From: Gymnogyps californianus
Taxonomy: Eukaryota; Chordata; Aves; Accipitriformes; Cathartidae
NCBI RefSeq assembly: GCF_018139145.2
Contig: NC_059473.1
Coordinates: 69,546,707-69,610,706 of the forward strand
Direction of reading: 5' to 3'
DNA: 64,000 nt
Numbering within the stretch: position 1 is the first letter of the stretch; every line of letters starts with the position of its first letter. The notes below the pieces were generated by a model, which was given only the letters and a program-made list of their open reading frames with translations, did not search any database and was not told the DNA's origin. This document shows, in pieces, positions 1 through 11,864 of this stretch. A program made the translations under genes and the position numbers.

Positions 1-330
1 CTCACCACCTGCTGACCGATGCCAGAGCCGCGATCCACCCCTCCAGGCCAACTCCCCCCAGTTTATATACTGAGCATGACATTCTATGGTATGGAATATC
101 CCTTTGGCTAGTTCGGGTCAGCTGTCCTGGCTATGCTCCCTCCCAGCTTCTCGTGCACCTCCTCGCTTGCAGAGCATGAGAAACTGAAAAATCCTTCACT
201 TAGGAGAAGCGCTACTTAGCAACAACTAAAAGATCAGTGTGTTATCAACATTATTCTCCCACTAAATCCAAAACACACTGTACCAGTTACTAGGAAGAAA
301 ATTAACTCTATCCCAGCTGAAACCAGGACA
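1..330 (-). mobile_element. Avian ERVL-like LTR, truncated by window edge
   Basis: This is the 5' part (U3 and the promoter region) of a long terminal repeat read on the minus strand. Its outer edge is the complement of TGTCCTGGTTTCAGCTGGGA, ending at position 330. It aligns by eye along its whole length with the two plus-strand LTRs at 48.1 and 51.5 kb, including the conserved block before the TATA-like box, but it carries more substitutions and small indels than they show against each other. The rest of the LTR lies left of base 1, so neither its target duplication nor any attached internal retroviral sequence can be tested. No retroviral coding sequence is present inside the window. The ERVL-type label is inferred from the 5-bp duplications of the related copies. 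Confidence 0.9.
62..69 (-). promoter_or_regulatory. TATA-like box of the left-edge LTR
   Basis: The minus strand reads TATATAAA in the same LTR context (after CATGnnCAG and before a G-run) as the TATA boxes of the copies at 48.4 and 51.8 kb. Transcription from it would run leftwards out of the window. Activity is not shown by sequence alone. Confidence 0.6.
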
Positions 331-1949
331 CTATAGCAGCTTAAAAAGGTGCTACGTAAACCAGGTCCTTTTGGTGTCACAGACAGAAAAGAAAGATGCA
401 CTGCTTTCTTCTCGCTGAGGCCATTGATTCACATCCTGGGGAAACAAAAGGAGATAGGCAGAGGGGAGGAGGGAGTCCTGTGTCCTGTGATCTGTTTTTT
501 TACATGTGCTCCTGCTCCTTCTTTTAATCCAAGCAACAACAACAAAAAAATTTAAGGCTGCTGTCAATGCAACAGTAAGAGCATTAGGCACCTATCATCA
601 ATAAAATGAAATGAATGTTCATCCAACTCATACTTAAATGACAATTATTTCAAATTGCTGATGGTATCACTGTGTTTTTCCCTGTAGACAGACAAATGCA
701 GGTGACAGTGGGATTGATTAAATTATCTGTCTTGTGTGCAGTAAGTGCAAAGACCATATACTTTTTTTTTCGGGGAAATCTATAAGTCCAGATAATACTG
801 CACGGTTTTTAATTAAATCAAAAACTTAAAACACCAAAATCTGCTAAGTGCCAGTGTCAGTCACAAATGAAACATTTCTGCCTTTTTATATGAAATGCAG
901 ACTTGATCTAACAGCAGTGAGTCAATCCCTTCTTTTTATTTTCTCTGTTCCTCCTGCTTTGTTCCTTCCTATAGTCAGGGCTCTTCACACAAGGCCTGAG
1001 CACTAAAACAGGTTTTTCATGGATCTTGAATCAAGCCCAAAGAGCTGTGTGTAGGAATTTTCATGTGGACAGTCTGCAAATGGTGTTTTCCTATTACTGT
1101 TTTCCCAAATAAATCATTTTATGATAGTACCTAAAGCCTAGGCTCTGTCTTTGAAGTATATCATGCAATGTCATGTCCATTGGACAGGGTTTTAATAGTT
1201 GGACAGCGCATGACTGAATAAAAATCCAAGAAAACCTACTGAGTTTCTGTAGTGTTCTAATGTAATCATGCTTCTTGCTTTGGAAGATTTGGGGAGATAC
1301 AATTTAATATGGTCATCTCTTTCCCTGCACTATTATAAAAATGCAGCTGTTCTTATATCTTATGTGCCAAACAGATTTGTTGTTTTATTGGCACCCTCCA
1401 AAAAAAAAAAACCCCACAAGATACCACTCCCATCATTCAACTTTACAGAAAATGGCTTTTTAGCCTTAGTGAATAAAACATCTGCCCGATACGCTCAAAT
1501 CCTGTCACTGGCATAGCTGCTCACAAAGGAAGCATGGCATCCGCTCCCACTCTGTTGCACAACACTCAACCCTATAAAGAGCAGCAAAACGCAGAGCAGG
1601 GAGCAAACATATCATCAGAAAGTAAGGAACACGTAACTAAATAACGTCTCTTTTGTGTCTCTGACTATATCTGACACAACCACGACACGATTTTTATTTG
1701 TTGTTAGTACTGTGGTTTGTTTCCATTTTGTATTTTCTTTTACTGGAGTCATGGCTCTGCTTGTTTTAAACTATCTACACACGCCTGCAGACAGCAAGAA
1801 AAAATATATTCCTATACCACCTAACCCAGCTGAGACTCTGGTCCTACTAGAAAGGTGAAAAATTGCTTCCTCATTACTGTTAACCTCTGACTTTTCCCTG
1901 GAGAGCAGGGAAAACCACTCTGCAGTGCTGGTATTTTGCTTTTGTCTGT
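331..1949. other. Unique AT-rich sequence, no gene seen
   Basis: No recognisable exon, RNA gene or well-preserved repeat was seen. Open frames of 60-80 codons occur on both strands but have no conserved-looking protein features. Several short A and T runs are present. Confidence 0.6.
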
Positions 1950-2480
1950 ACACCCGTGACCAAAAGGGACGTGAAGAGGCTGGGACGAGGAAGACTTTTA
2001 TTTCTGCCCTCTCTTCCTTGTGTCTCTTTGCACCTTGCTACCCTGCAAAAGGAGTCACGCTGCTTTGCGAAGGGCCCAAAACCAGCTCGCTCTTTCTCAG
2101 AGGCTGTGGGAATACAGGAGGAGCATCCAGACTGCCAGGGCATGACTACACCCTGCAATGGGATGGTCTGCAGGGGCTGCCGGGGCAAAGCCAAGCAAGG
2201 GGCAGCTGAATGGAGGACCTGGATGCCAGCAAAGGGCTGGCCCAGGACATGCCCTGCCCAGTGGAGAAGAGAGCGTGCTTCACCCATTGTCACTTCGGGG
2301 CTGACATCAATGTGGGTCTTTGGCAACCTGAGCCTGGTGCCATTTTGTGTAAATACAACACAGAGCCAATGCAGGCATTCCTGACAGTAAACAAGGAAAC
2401 TGTGTGTAGGAGAGGCAGGAGTTTCAAAACAAGGCTGCCCTAACCCAAACCTGAAAATTTGCTGCAGCCACACAAGGTGT
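1950..2480. other. GC-richer patch with the longest open frame of the window
   Basis: This stretch is clearly richer in G and C than its AT-rich flanks. It holds a 197-codon open frame on the minus strand (1880-2473) overlapped by a 142-codon frame on the plus strand (1956-2384). I recognise no domain, signal peptide or low-complexity signature in either translation. Overlapping open frames on both strands are expected where GC content lowers the frequency of stop codons, so I do not call a gene. No matching splice-site pair was found. It could also be an eroded repeat or a conserved noncoding element; a protein search and cross-species alignment would separate these. Confidence 0.4.
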
Positions 2481-5400
2481 ACCTAAACTAATTTGGGTCT
2501 TGTATCAGACGAACACACCTATTTTGAGTAGGGGTGGTTTGACCAGCACAGGCAAACGTGTGCATGCTTTATGCCACCTGCCCCCTCCAGGCTGCTCCAC
2601 GGGGAGCACAGCAACACTTTGCTGTTCATCAGAAAGGACAGGGCACCCAGTCCAGCCCGCTATTAGACTTTTTCCCTGTGAAAGCGCCAATAAAGAAATA
2701 TTTTCCCTTACTTGCTTAAGGGCCAATTAAAATAGTTACAGAATCACAATACCTTACTTAGTACAGATGAAGATTGAGTACGCTAGTCTACACATCATAT
2801 TAAATCATTATCTTTCCTTCTATCCTAGACTGCAAGATAAAATGTGTATTGCTGGCACAGGGCACTTCAAAATGCAAAATACTATATTATAGTGGTGTAA
2901 AAATGTACTAGAATCTATACAGAGAAGAAAGAAGAGAGTGTTTGTCCCAAGGAATTTAAAAGGAAGTGCAATCATAATAATGGAATACATCTCCTTTTTT
3001 TCTTTTTTTGACTGAATGAGTGCAATGTAAAAGCCCTGATACACAATTTATGCCCAAGAGATTTTTTTTTTTTAAAGATTCAGCTGTCAAAACTTGTGGG
3101 TTCATAAAAACCTGAAACCTGTACTTCTGTAACTATTCACAGACAACTTTTTATCCGGTTTGAAATTCACATTCTAAAGACATAGGCACCCACACACGAA
3201 GTCATGCATGTAGGAAATCTACAATTTTTAACAGGTTGAATTTTCCTTTATTTATTCCTATCATATATACTTTCATGATTTTATTTCTATTACATACTTT
3301 TAAAATTTCTACACTTTTGGGATATTTCTGAAAAAGAATGCATCTGAGTCATTCTGGAAAATAAACAAAGGGGCAGAAAACACAGGAGCGGCAGCTGTAT
3401 TGCTTTGTGAGTCAGACCAAGGTATGGGACTGGCATTTGCTTGCTGCTCCTCCCTCACCCTAAGGAGGTGCAATGGTGGGAGCCAAATGGATGGTGCAAT
3501 GCTCTTCATTAGTGAAACTCCCACAGCCACATTTAGCAATCAGAGAAGGTCAGGAGGGGTGTGTGGCATCCTCGAGAGCGCAGCGAGAGGCACTTTAGCA
3601 CGATCTGTCTCAGAGCCGCTACGGTGAGCAAGCCTCAGAGTAAGGATGTACCTGATGTCTGCAAACTGGAGCGGCGCAGAGAAAATAATGTTGTCCTGGC
3701 ATTTCTGAAAGGTCATGTGGTGCTTTTTTGGCTGAAAACAACATTAAAGAAAGGAGTAATGATCAAAGAGAGAAAAGGGGGCGGGAGAAGCCTGCTTTGC
3801 ACAGTTTGTCCTTATCCCTTACAGAAAAGTGCCGTATTGACTGTCTATTGGGCTACTTTGTAAATACAAGAAGTAGGACTGATCTGGCTGTTTGTCCTAA
3901 TCGCAGTAAAATACAGATAACACAAGAAATGACATGGGGTGTAGTGTTTGTTCATAGACCGAGTTCTACTGCTACAAGTAAGTATTGCAGAGCTGTAACC
4001 CATGTATTCAGTTGGCCAGATCTGCTTTTCAGGGAAAACTAAAGAAATTTTTACAGGATTCCCAAGGAGGCAATCTCATCAGACAAAAGGTGATTCGGTT
4101 TAATTCTTCTGGCAGTGTATTTCATTTACACAACTAGCTTTATCCAATACAATTTTGGTTGTGTCTTTATTTAGTGTCTTGTACGACATCCGACATGTTG
4201 TTCACTCTCAGCATACAGACTCTCACTTTGATAGTCTCTGTAGTACTCAGTCATTAGAAAAGAGCATTCCCGTTGTTTTAAACTTTCTCAGAGTATATTC
4301 TCCTTCACTGGAGTATAAGGAGGTAAGAAGAACTAAGCAAGCAAACATGATGCTACCTGGATTTTGGGTCCAGACATGGTTAGTAGGAGCACTGGCCCAA
4401 GATGCAAAAGATCTGCGCAGATTTCAAAGATTTTGTGAAAGTATATTCATAATTGGGGAAAAAAAAACCCAGTTCTCTTTCTTACACTTGTCAGTTCCTA
4501 AACAGGAGATAGTACTTTCTTATCTCACAGCAACACAGGAAAGATAAAGTCTGTTTGTAAGGATGTGGTGTACCATAGAGGAGGCTGCAGGTAAATAGCA
4601 GGAATCACTTCTTGACCTCTCCTCCCCTGCAGGGAGTAGTGGGAAATGGATGAATAAGCACAGGAACAGAGAAGACATTCATTTTGTGCTGATGTAGAGT
4701 ATTGCAAATCTTATTTCTAAAGGAAGCAAAATTCTCCAGGAGGCAGATGCTATCTTCTGAAAGGTTTGTTTTTTTTTTTTTTAAAGATAAGAATATTGGT
4801 CAGGGTGAGATGGGAAGGTGATGATTTGACACATCTAGTCATTAGAATCTGCCATTTATATCGTTACACCCTAAAATACACGTTTTCATAAAAAAGGCCT
4901 CAGGTTCGCCTGTTTCTTACTTCTTGATCTGTGCACAAACATGACGTTTAGTCACATGTGTTGAACACCTCAAAGTACTGTTTAAGAACAGGACACTATA
5001 TACTTTTCTGCAGTAGAGAACAGCATTTCTCCAAGTGTCCTTATGTTTTCCTATTATGCTGCTTCACTCCTTGTTTACATTTGTTACAACTCAGAAAAGA
5101 TGATTTTTGTCTTTAGTCCCTTATGGATGTTTTCTACCAGTACCCACAGACTTATTTTATGGAATCTATCAGAGAAAAGTGGAAGGAAGAAATATGTTGT
5201 GAAAGTTGCTTTTAACATTTGATGCAAGGCCAGGGACTGGATCAGTACAGAGAACGAATTACTTCCTTGTTCTCCAGAATCTGTACCTTCATAAAAACCT
5301 GAGGAGGAAGTTTGTAGACTGGAGAGTAGATAATACGTGCATTATTCTGTAGATTAGAAACATGGAACATTTTCTGAGTGCTACACTCACTTTAATTCAA

Positions 5401-8400
5401 AAAGAACAATAGAATAAGCAAACCTAAAAAAAAATTACAAAGTGGCATTGATTCCACTGAAAGAGTCAAGCATTCAATTATTTTCAAGCAAAATATTGTG
5501 TAACAAGGTCTTATCTTTTAAATGCAAAAACTAGAACTAATGTAGTGTTAAATTTCTGAAGTTAAAGACTCAAAAATCATCTATCAAAAGCTAAGGCTTG
5601 GCAGTATTAAGTCAGCCATATTGCATATTTTACAGCATACATTAGTGCCACAGACTAATACCTTAAGATTTAAGCTAACAAGGGGAGAAAAATAGAAAAT
5701 CTTTCATTTATGCAATGAAAACCACCTAAAGAAAGAGAAAACCTTTTGTGGTGTATATACACTGTGACGTTTTTGTGAGCATGGTGTTATGAGCACTCTT
5801 TGGCTGTAACTTAACCACTACAGTAGGCTTGCTCTTGCTCTGTATCAATGCTGTTCTCAGGCCCTCTGATAATGTAGCTCCCCTGGCTCACCCTTGGATG
5901 ATCACTGAGACCACAGCAAAGGTGTGGTTTTCTTAGTGCCTCAAGCTCATCTCTGTTACTTCAAAGGGTGTCTGCAAACGTCTGTTGAAGGCAATAATGA
6001 ATCTAGTGCTTCATAAACTCTCTCCGGGCACTGGTACGTGACACCTCTCAAAATGGAAGAAAATAAAAAGGTGTGTAACTGAACTTGCCTATCAGGTCAC
6101 TGGGTTCTGAGAGAAAAGAAATGCATGCTCATTTGGAAATGGGAAGAAAACCTCCCATGTCACCAAAAAGTGATTAGCATAACAGTAGCAACAAGCCATA
6201 AAGTGGGAGAGCATGTATTAAAGGTGTACTGAGGAACATTTGCTGCTGGATGCAGAATAATTCCGCTTTTCTCCCCAGTTTTCCTACTAGGAGTGCAGGA
6301 ACCGGCGGGATAGCTATGCACACATCTGGCTAGACATGAGCAAGCTGAAAAGGGGAACTAAAAGTCTAGTGCGTCTTTCAAGGCTAAAAGTTTGTCTTAT
6401 TCACTCAAGAAGGTCAAGAGCATGCCAGCTCTGACAAAGCTCTTCTACTCCCAGATGTGGAAGGCAACAGGAAGAAGGCAATATTTCCAGATCAGATTTT
6501 GAGATGTCATGCTTTTTAATTGATGGGACTTGTAATTTCAGGGGTCAGCTGCACCCACTGTGAGGGAATAGAAACAAGAGGGTCTCCTCTCAGCACATTA
6601 CAGCACTAGTGGTCCATCTGCTCCACATACTGAAAGGACTGGTCAATGCTGGATGCACTGCCAGCACTGTGCTCCTGTGCTTGACACGGGATGAAGGGCT
6701 TGAGCCATGCGGGCTAACACAGGACAGGCACTGTGCTTCCCTGTACCTCGGTTTTGTCCTCAACACCTTTCTGTACCACAGATGCATAATTCTGCTCTTA
6801 AGACTGCATTATCATAAGATTTGGAATTGGTTAGCCTAATATTTTTAACTCTTTTTCTCTTAAACCTTGTGGTCATTTATTAATTAATTCTCTGCCCTGG
6901 TGTTTACCTGTAACTATGCTAAGGCAGTTGATATGCCCTGCTTCAGGTTCAGTATTCAACTCGTCATTCAGTGAGAATCTGAGACAGACCTGAGCAACAA
7001 TGATTTGTATTGATTTGGCTTCCAAACTTTTACATTGTAGATATTGAATTTTTAGACAGTTATGCATTAAAAATAACCTCATGAAAATAACGGCATATGG
7101 ATTATTTTGTCCTCAAAGCCTTTTTCCGAACATCTCTCTCCTTTGTACCACAATGTCAGCCCCCATACTTTCTCCACTTTCCACAAACCCATTCTCATCC
7201 CTCTGCCTTTATCCACTTACTTTTAATTCTGTCAGCTGTTCACATGTGATTATCTGTGAGTTGGCATTTGCCTAGTACCAAGTAAGGCAAACGCATATAC
7301 ACAGGAAGCCAGATGCTTTTGATTATTGCTATTTACAAGGGAGACCAGAGCCGTGCATGTCACAGTTTGGAAACTTCTTTCTGTGTACTAAATTCTGTGT
7401 ATTTCTCCATCATAACCTTTTTCGACTTTGTTTAAGGATGAGCAGTTGTATTTTCAGACCTTGTCATTCCTTGATCACCACAATGTGTGAGGTGTGCTTG
7501 GAAAGGGCAAATTCCCCTGTAGGGAATCTATGGCTACCTCAGCGTATTTTTATTGTTGTGGACCGAAAGGTTTGAATCTCTATCAGTGTCTGGTGCTTTG
7601 TGACAATTTTGCTCTGCACCAACTACTTTCTCTCTGTGGGATTTATACTTCTTCTTTCCTTCTTTAACACAAAAATTCTTCACAGCAGATTGTGAGATCT
7701 TCCAGAGGAAACAAAGCAAAGCAAAACAACGAACTATAGAGCAATACCAATACAAAAGCCTGCTTTCAACATGGAACTAAGCTGTCACTTCTTCATTTCA
7801 AAATGCACATGATGTACAAATGCAAATGTCAGAACTGCCTGTAGCATAAGCCACAATAGGAAACAGTATGTTTGCTATACCTGAACACAAAGATCAGATG
7901 GAGAAAGACGAAAACAGATTTTTTTTCTTAATAAGAAAGGCTGCCAAGTCAGTTATGTTGAAACAGAAGAGAGAGAAGTGACTTGCTTGTACATATACAG
8001 GCACATAGTTTTTATGTTGGGTCGTGGTAATGTAAAATAGATTCTTAATTTAAAAGAGAGGGCTTAGACAAAGAGCACTCCAAAAGAAACCACTTTATCA
8101 TGATCTCTGATCAATAAATGAAATTTATAACATTAGAAAAGGTCTCTCTGTGTTTGCAAATGAACAATATGCCATGACATGTATACAATTTTTTCTAGCC
8201 GTCATGTGAAATAATGGTTATTTGCAAGCAGAATAGTTCCTAATTTATTTTTCTAATAATCTAGTCACTGAGTAGCTATAATACTTATTGATTGCGATTC
8301 TTCCAGATCAATAGCATACTGTCAAAACAATCCTTCAGTTGTTCCATAAAACAAAACAAAAATTGCTATAGTATTGGCTGTATGGGAACAGTACCAAATG

Positions 8401-10311
8401 CTTCTTAATATGCAATCATTATGTAAATGATTGGGGTGTGGCCCAGCTAATTTTAGTCTTCCGAAGGACAGATTTCAGTCTATCATCTAAGCTCCCTTCT
8501 TAACCAGCTGGCCTACAGAGGGTAATGGATAGGTTTCCAAGGCAGATGAAATTAATAACCTTCTGAAGATGCCAATCTCTCTTCAGTGACTAGAGGAGTC
8601 TTAGTGTTTTGATGGTTGCTAGCAGGTCATAGTACCCCGGATAGCCCAAAAGGACCCTGACAGAACTATTAACCTACGTATGACAAGTATTTTGGGGAGA
8701 AGGTTGGAAAGACTTATTAGGGAGACAAAAAAAATTGTTTGCTGTCAAGTTCCTGTAGCAGGATGATCATCTCTTTCTCATATTGCTCTCCCTTTCCACT
8801 GATGCACTCTAAACATTCTCAGGAAGAAACACATATTGGCTTAAGAAAGACATAGAATAATTGTGAGAGAAAGAGTCCAACTCGTTTTCTCCCCGTATAT
8901 CTGGGTTGGCTTTCAACCTCAAACGTACAAAAATCTTGAACTTGTCTCTCAGAATCCTGAGATTGAGTTTAAAAACATTAGGAATTTTGTTTTAAAAAGA
9001 ACTGTTTCCCTTTGTTGGTTTCTGAACTTTTTTGGGTATAGGTGTGTCACATCTTCAAGTGTTTCTTAACAAATGTGAGGGTTGTAATTAAAACATTTTT
9101 AATTACTATTTTTGAGATACTTCATTAGGATATTCATATGATAGAAGATATCTGCATAGTGAATCTTGACTCTGGAAACAGGAATTCAAGAAAAACACCA
9201 AATATTACACAGATAACTGCTGAAACTGCAACTTTTTGCATTTTTTTAGGAATTTGAGCCACCCTACATTGATAGCTGAAAGAGGCTGAAGCTGTTGTTA
9301 TGAAGCAGCACAGTTTACTTGTTTCAGTGGGTTATGGGTGCTGAACTCCCTTATGCTCACCCAGGGAATCTTTCCACTCACTGCCCTGGGTTTTTGGCCA
9401 GGACTGTGACGGAAAAACCAGTCCACTCAGACTAATGTCCTAAACTTCTCTCATCTTCTTATGCAGGCTACACAGAAAACAAACTTAGAAGGAATATATC
9501 TTCCTCAACACTGAATTAACAACAGAAACATATTTTAATCAATAACAATTAATATTTCATTCTGAGACAGAAAGAGTGCCTGTTTGTGATTCAGGAAAAT
9601 CTTGTGTGCTGTCAGGAAAATATTCCAGGTAAGCATGTTAGCAATAGGGTTTCTTGCAGTATCTAAAATTTTCATTTTCTTAAGACCTAGAATAATTGCA
9701 CACTTCTATTCTCTGAGGTTTCGTGAGCGATAGCAAATAAAGCAAACTCAAATGTTTTCTGTCACCTAGACAGGTGTTACTGCAAGCTAACAAAAGAAAT
9801 AAAAAAAAAAACCCATCCAGAGAATAAATGCAAGTCTTGCTCACTAAATAGTCATTTGAGATCCCTTTTCACAGAGTTTGCCCCTTGAGCAAGGGTCTCT
9901 GTGATAAAGATAAGCTCACATTGTAAATGCTTACTTTATAGCCAGCTACAGCGAACTGTGCTAAAGGCAATATTTGTAGTTAACATTACTGTGCAAATTT
10001 CTTGCTGTTTTTGAGATAGCTAGAAAGACTACACTGCTGATGTTTCTATCAGAGTAATACTTCTGTCCAATCTTCTGCCCACATTTTTCAAAGCTATTAG
10101 AACTGGAATATTTTTTATTAGTACCATAGTGAGAATAAAAAGGCAAAAATTCAGATAAGAACTTGAATACAAAGCTAAAAAGTATTTGTTCCTCTTTTCT
10201 AGAAAAATAATAACTGTTAGACACTTGTGTTTTAATAGATTATATGTTTTATAATTGAATACATGTATAATTCATACTACCAACAGGTTACATAATGTAA
10301 AAGTAATCCTG
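2481..10311. other. Unique AT-rich sequence, no gene seen
   Basis: Almost 8 kb without a supportable gene or a repeat I can identify with confidence. Only short homopolymer runs (for example T12 near 3061 and T14 near 4770) and chance open frames of about 60-130 codons are present. The 130-codon frame at 4155-4547 shows no domain I recognise. A slightly GC-richer stretch at 6550-6780 has faint SINE-like wording but no usable box A/box B pair. Confidence 0.5.
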
Positions 10312-10328
10312 ATATATATATATATATA
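10312..10328. repeat. (AT)n microsatellite
   Basis: An uninterrupted alternating A/T run of 17 bases, about 27 bases upstream of the small LTR. Confidence 0.95.
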
Positions 10329-10354
10329 GTCCACTCACATTTTAGATCCATGTT

Positions 10355-10572
10355 TGTACTGGGTTTGTCTGGGATGGAGTTAGTTTTCTTCATAGTTTGT
10401 TTATTTTGCTCTGCTTGCACACGCAGCTTTTGCTTTACCTATTAAATTGTCTTTATCTCAACCCACGAGTTTTCTCACTTTTACCTTTCCGATTCTCTCC
10501 CCCATCCCCCTGGGGGGGAGTGAGGGAGCAGCTGGGTGGGACTGAGCTGCCCACCAGGGTTAACCCACAACA
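10355..10572 (+). mobile_element. Internally deleted avian LTR (solo)
   Basis: The left edge starts TGTACTGGGTTTGTCTGGGA, the usual start of this avian LTR group. After about 40 bases the sequence jumps to the R/U5 part: ATTAAA, then CTTTATCTCAACCCACGAG, then a C-rich/G-rich stretch ending in ACA. The whole promoter region present in the copies at 48.1 and 51.5 kb is missing, so only about 218 bases remain out of roughly 580-600. The 3' half differs enough from the other copies to suggest a sister subfamily. I see no matching 5-bp target duplication (ATGTT versus TACTT), which fits an old or rearranged insertion. It cannot act as an LTR promoter because the TATA region is gone. Confidence 0.8.
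10441..10446 (+). promoter_or_regulatory. LTR polyadenylation signal variant ATTAAA
   Basis: ATTAAA lies at the position equivalent to the ATTAAA of the other two plus-strand LTRs, just before the conserved CTTATCTCAGCCCAC-like block. Confidence 0.55.
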
Positions 10573-11822
10573 TACTTGTTTTAGGGTCAGCTAAAGTGTG
10601 GCATAATGCCTTAAATTCATTCTGGCTTTGGCTATGACTTAAAACGTAAAGTTATATGTAGGAAGTCAAACTCAATATCAGATTCAGCCTGTCTTCCACT
10701 TTCCGGTTTTAGAATACAAGAATGTGCATGAAGATAGAAAGACATTAATTTGCGTTGTCATTGACACAAACCAAGGGTATTCTTACAACTGGTCCCACTG
10801 AAATTGTCCAATAAAAAAGTGTAAGTCATAGGCATGTTCAATCTTTATGATAACTGCAGATAGATAGACAAAAATGAAGTAGCCCTCACTTTTGTGGCTG
10901 GGATAGCCCAACTTGGAAAGACACAGGTTTTCTTTCTGCAGAGCACTGATGGCTTTTCTGTGGCATGTTACAGTTACTGACATGTGAAGAAGATCTTGTT
11001 TAAGTGATAGTACATCAAGGTTCAGTAAAATACTTGATCACTATCCTCCTACTAGCTTTGTAAATCAGATTTTAAGTTTCTGTTTAGCTCTTCTTGAGAC
11101 ATTTTTCTTCAAGAAATGCTTAAAACGATATGGCCACAATTGCAAAAGAGGAATCTAAAGCCTACTACCAAATCTGTGCTGTCCACATATTCAGAGATGA
11201 TCACGTATTTCTACTCACTTGTGAGCACAAACTCTTTAGGCATCTCATAATCCAATTTTGACTTACGAACGCACAGCTTGCTTTCAGAAATATGCTTGCA
11301 TGTGTAATTAAAAGATATGGGGTAATGCTTACAGCTCCTGCCAAGGCATTCAGCAGAGAGCACCCTGGAGAAGGAGATGAAAGCAACCAGAGCAGGAGCC
11401 AGACAAATTGGAATATGGGGCAGCAACAGCAGGAGCCAGGAGCAGATAAAAGGTTAATGCAACATTTGTGAGAGCAAGATGGAGACTGTGTCCCAGGCAG
11501 GGCTTAGAACAGGTCCTGAGATGCATGTGAAACAAACTGGTAAGTGTAAATAACCAAGATATAGCTCTGTCTTGGGACTTATGGCAACTTCATAAATCAT
11601 GTTTGCTTTTCTCTCATGGTTTATGATATCTTTGGAAACCCTTGATGGAAATATAACCTCATAAGCAAGATACCCACTATTTATTCTCTACCTTGTCTAT
11701 ATAACCAACAAATATTTGTTTACAGCAAGCATGACTTACATTTGAACTCAAGGACCTCCAGAGATGAAAAGTATAACAATAATCTGCAGCTTGCCAAGTC
11801 CACCAGAACACTTTATCACAGT

Positions 11823-11864
11823 GATGGAGGGTGGGAGGGATGGAGGGATGGAGGGAAGGAGGGA
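11823..11864 (+). repeat. G-rich (GGAGGGAT)n-like tract, G-quadruplex candidate
   Basis: An imperfect repeat of GGAGGGAT/GGAGGGAA units. It contains six GGG runs at 11829-11831, 11833-11835, 11837-11839, 11845-11847, 11853-11855 and 11861-11863. The first four satisfy the usual G3N1-7 quadruplex rule, with loops of 1, 1 and 5 bases. Confidence 0.9.

Noticed and set aside
1880..2473. 197-codon open frame on the minus strand as a gene
   Set aside because: No recognisable domain or splice context, an overlapping long frame on the other strand, and a locally high GC content that lowers stop frequency.
4155..4547. 130-codon open frame on the plus strand
   Set aside because: No domain, signal peptide or conserved-looking pattern, and no splice or promoter context in AT-rich DNA.
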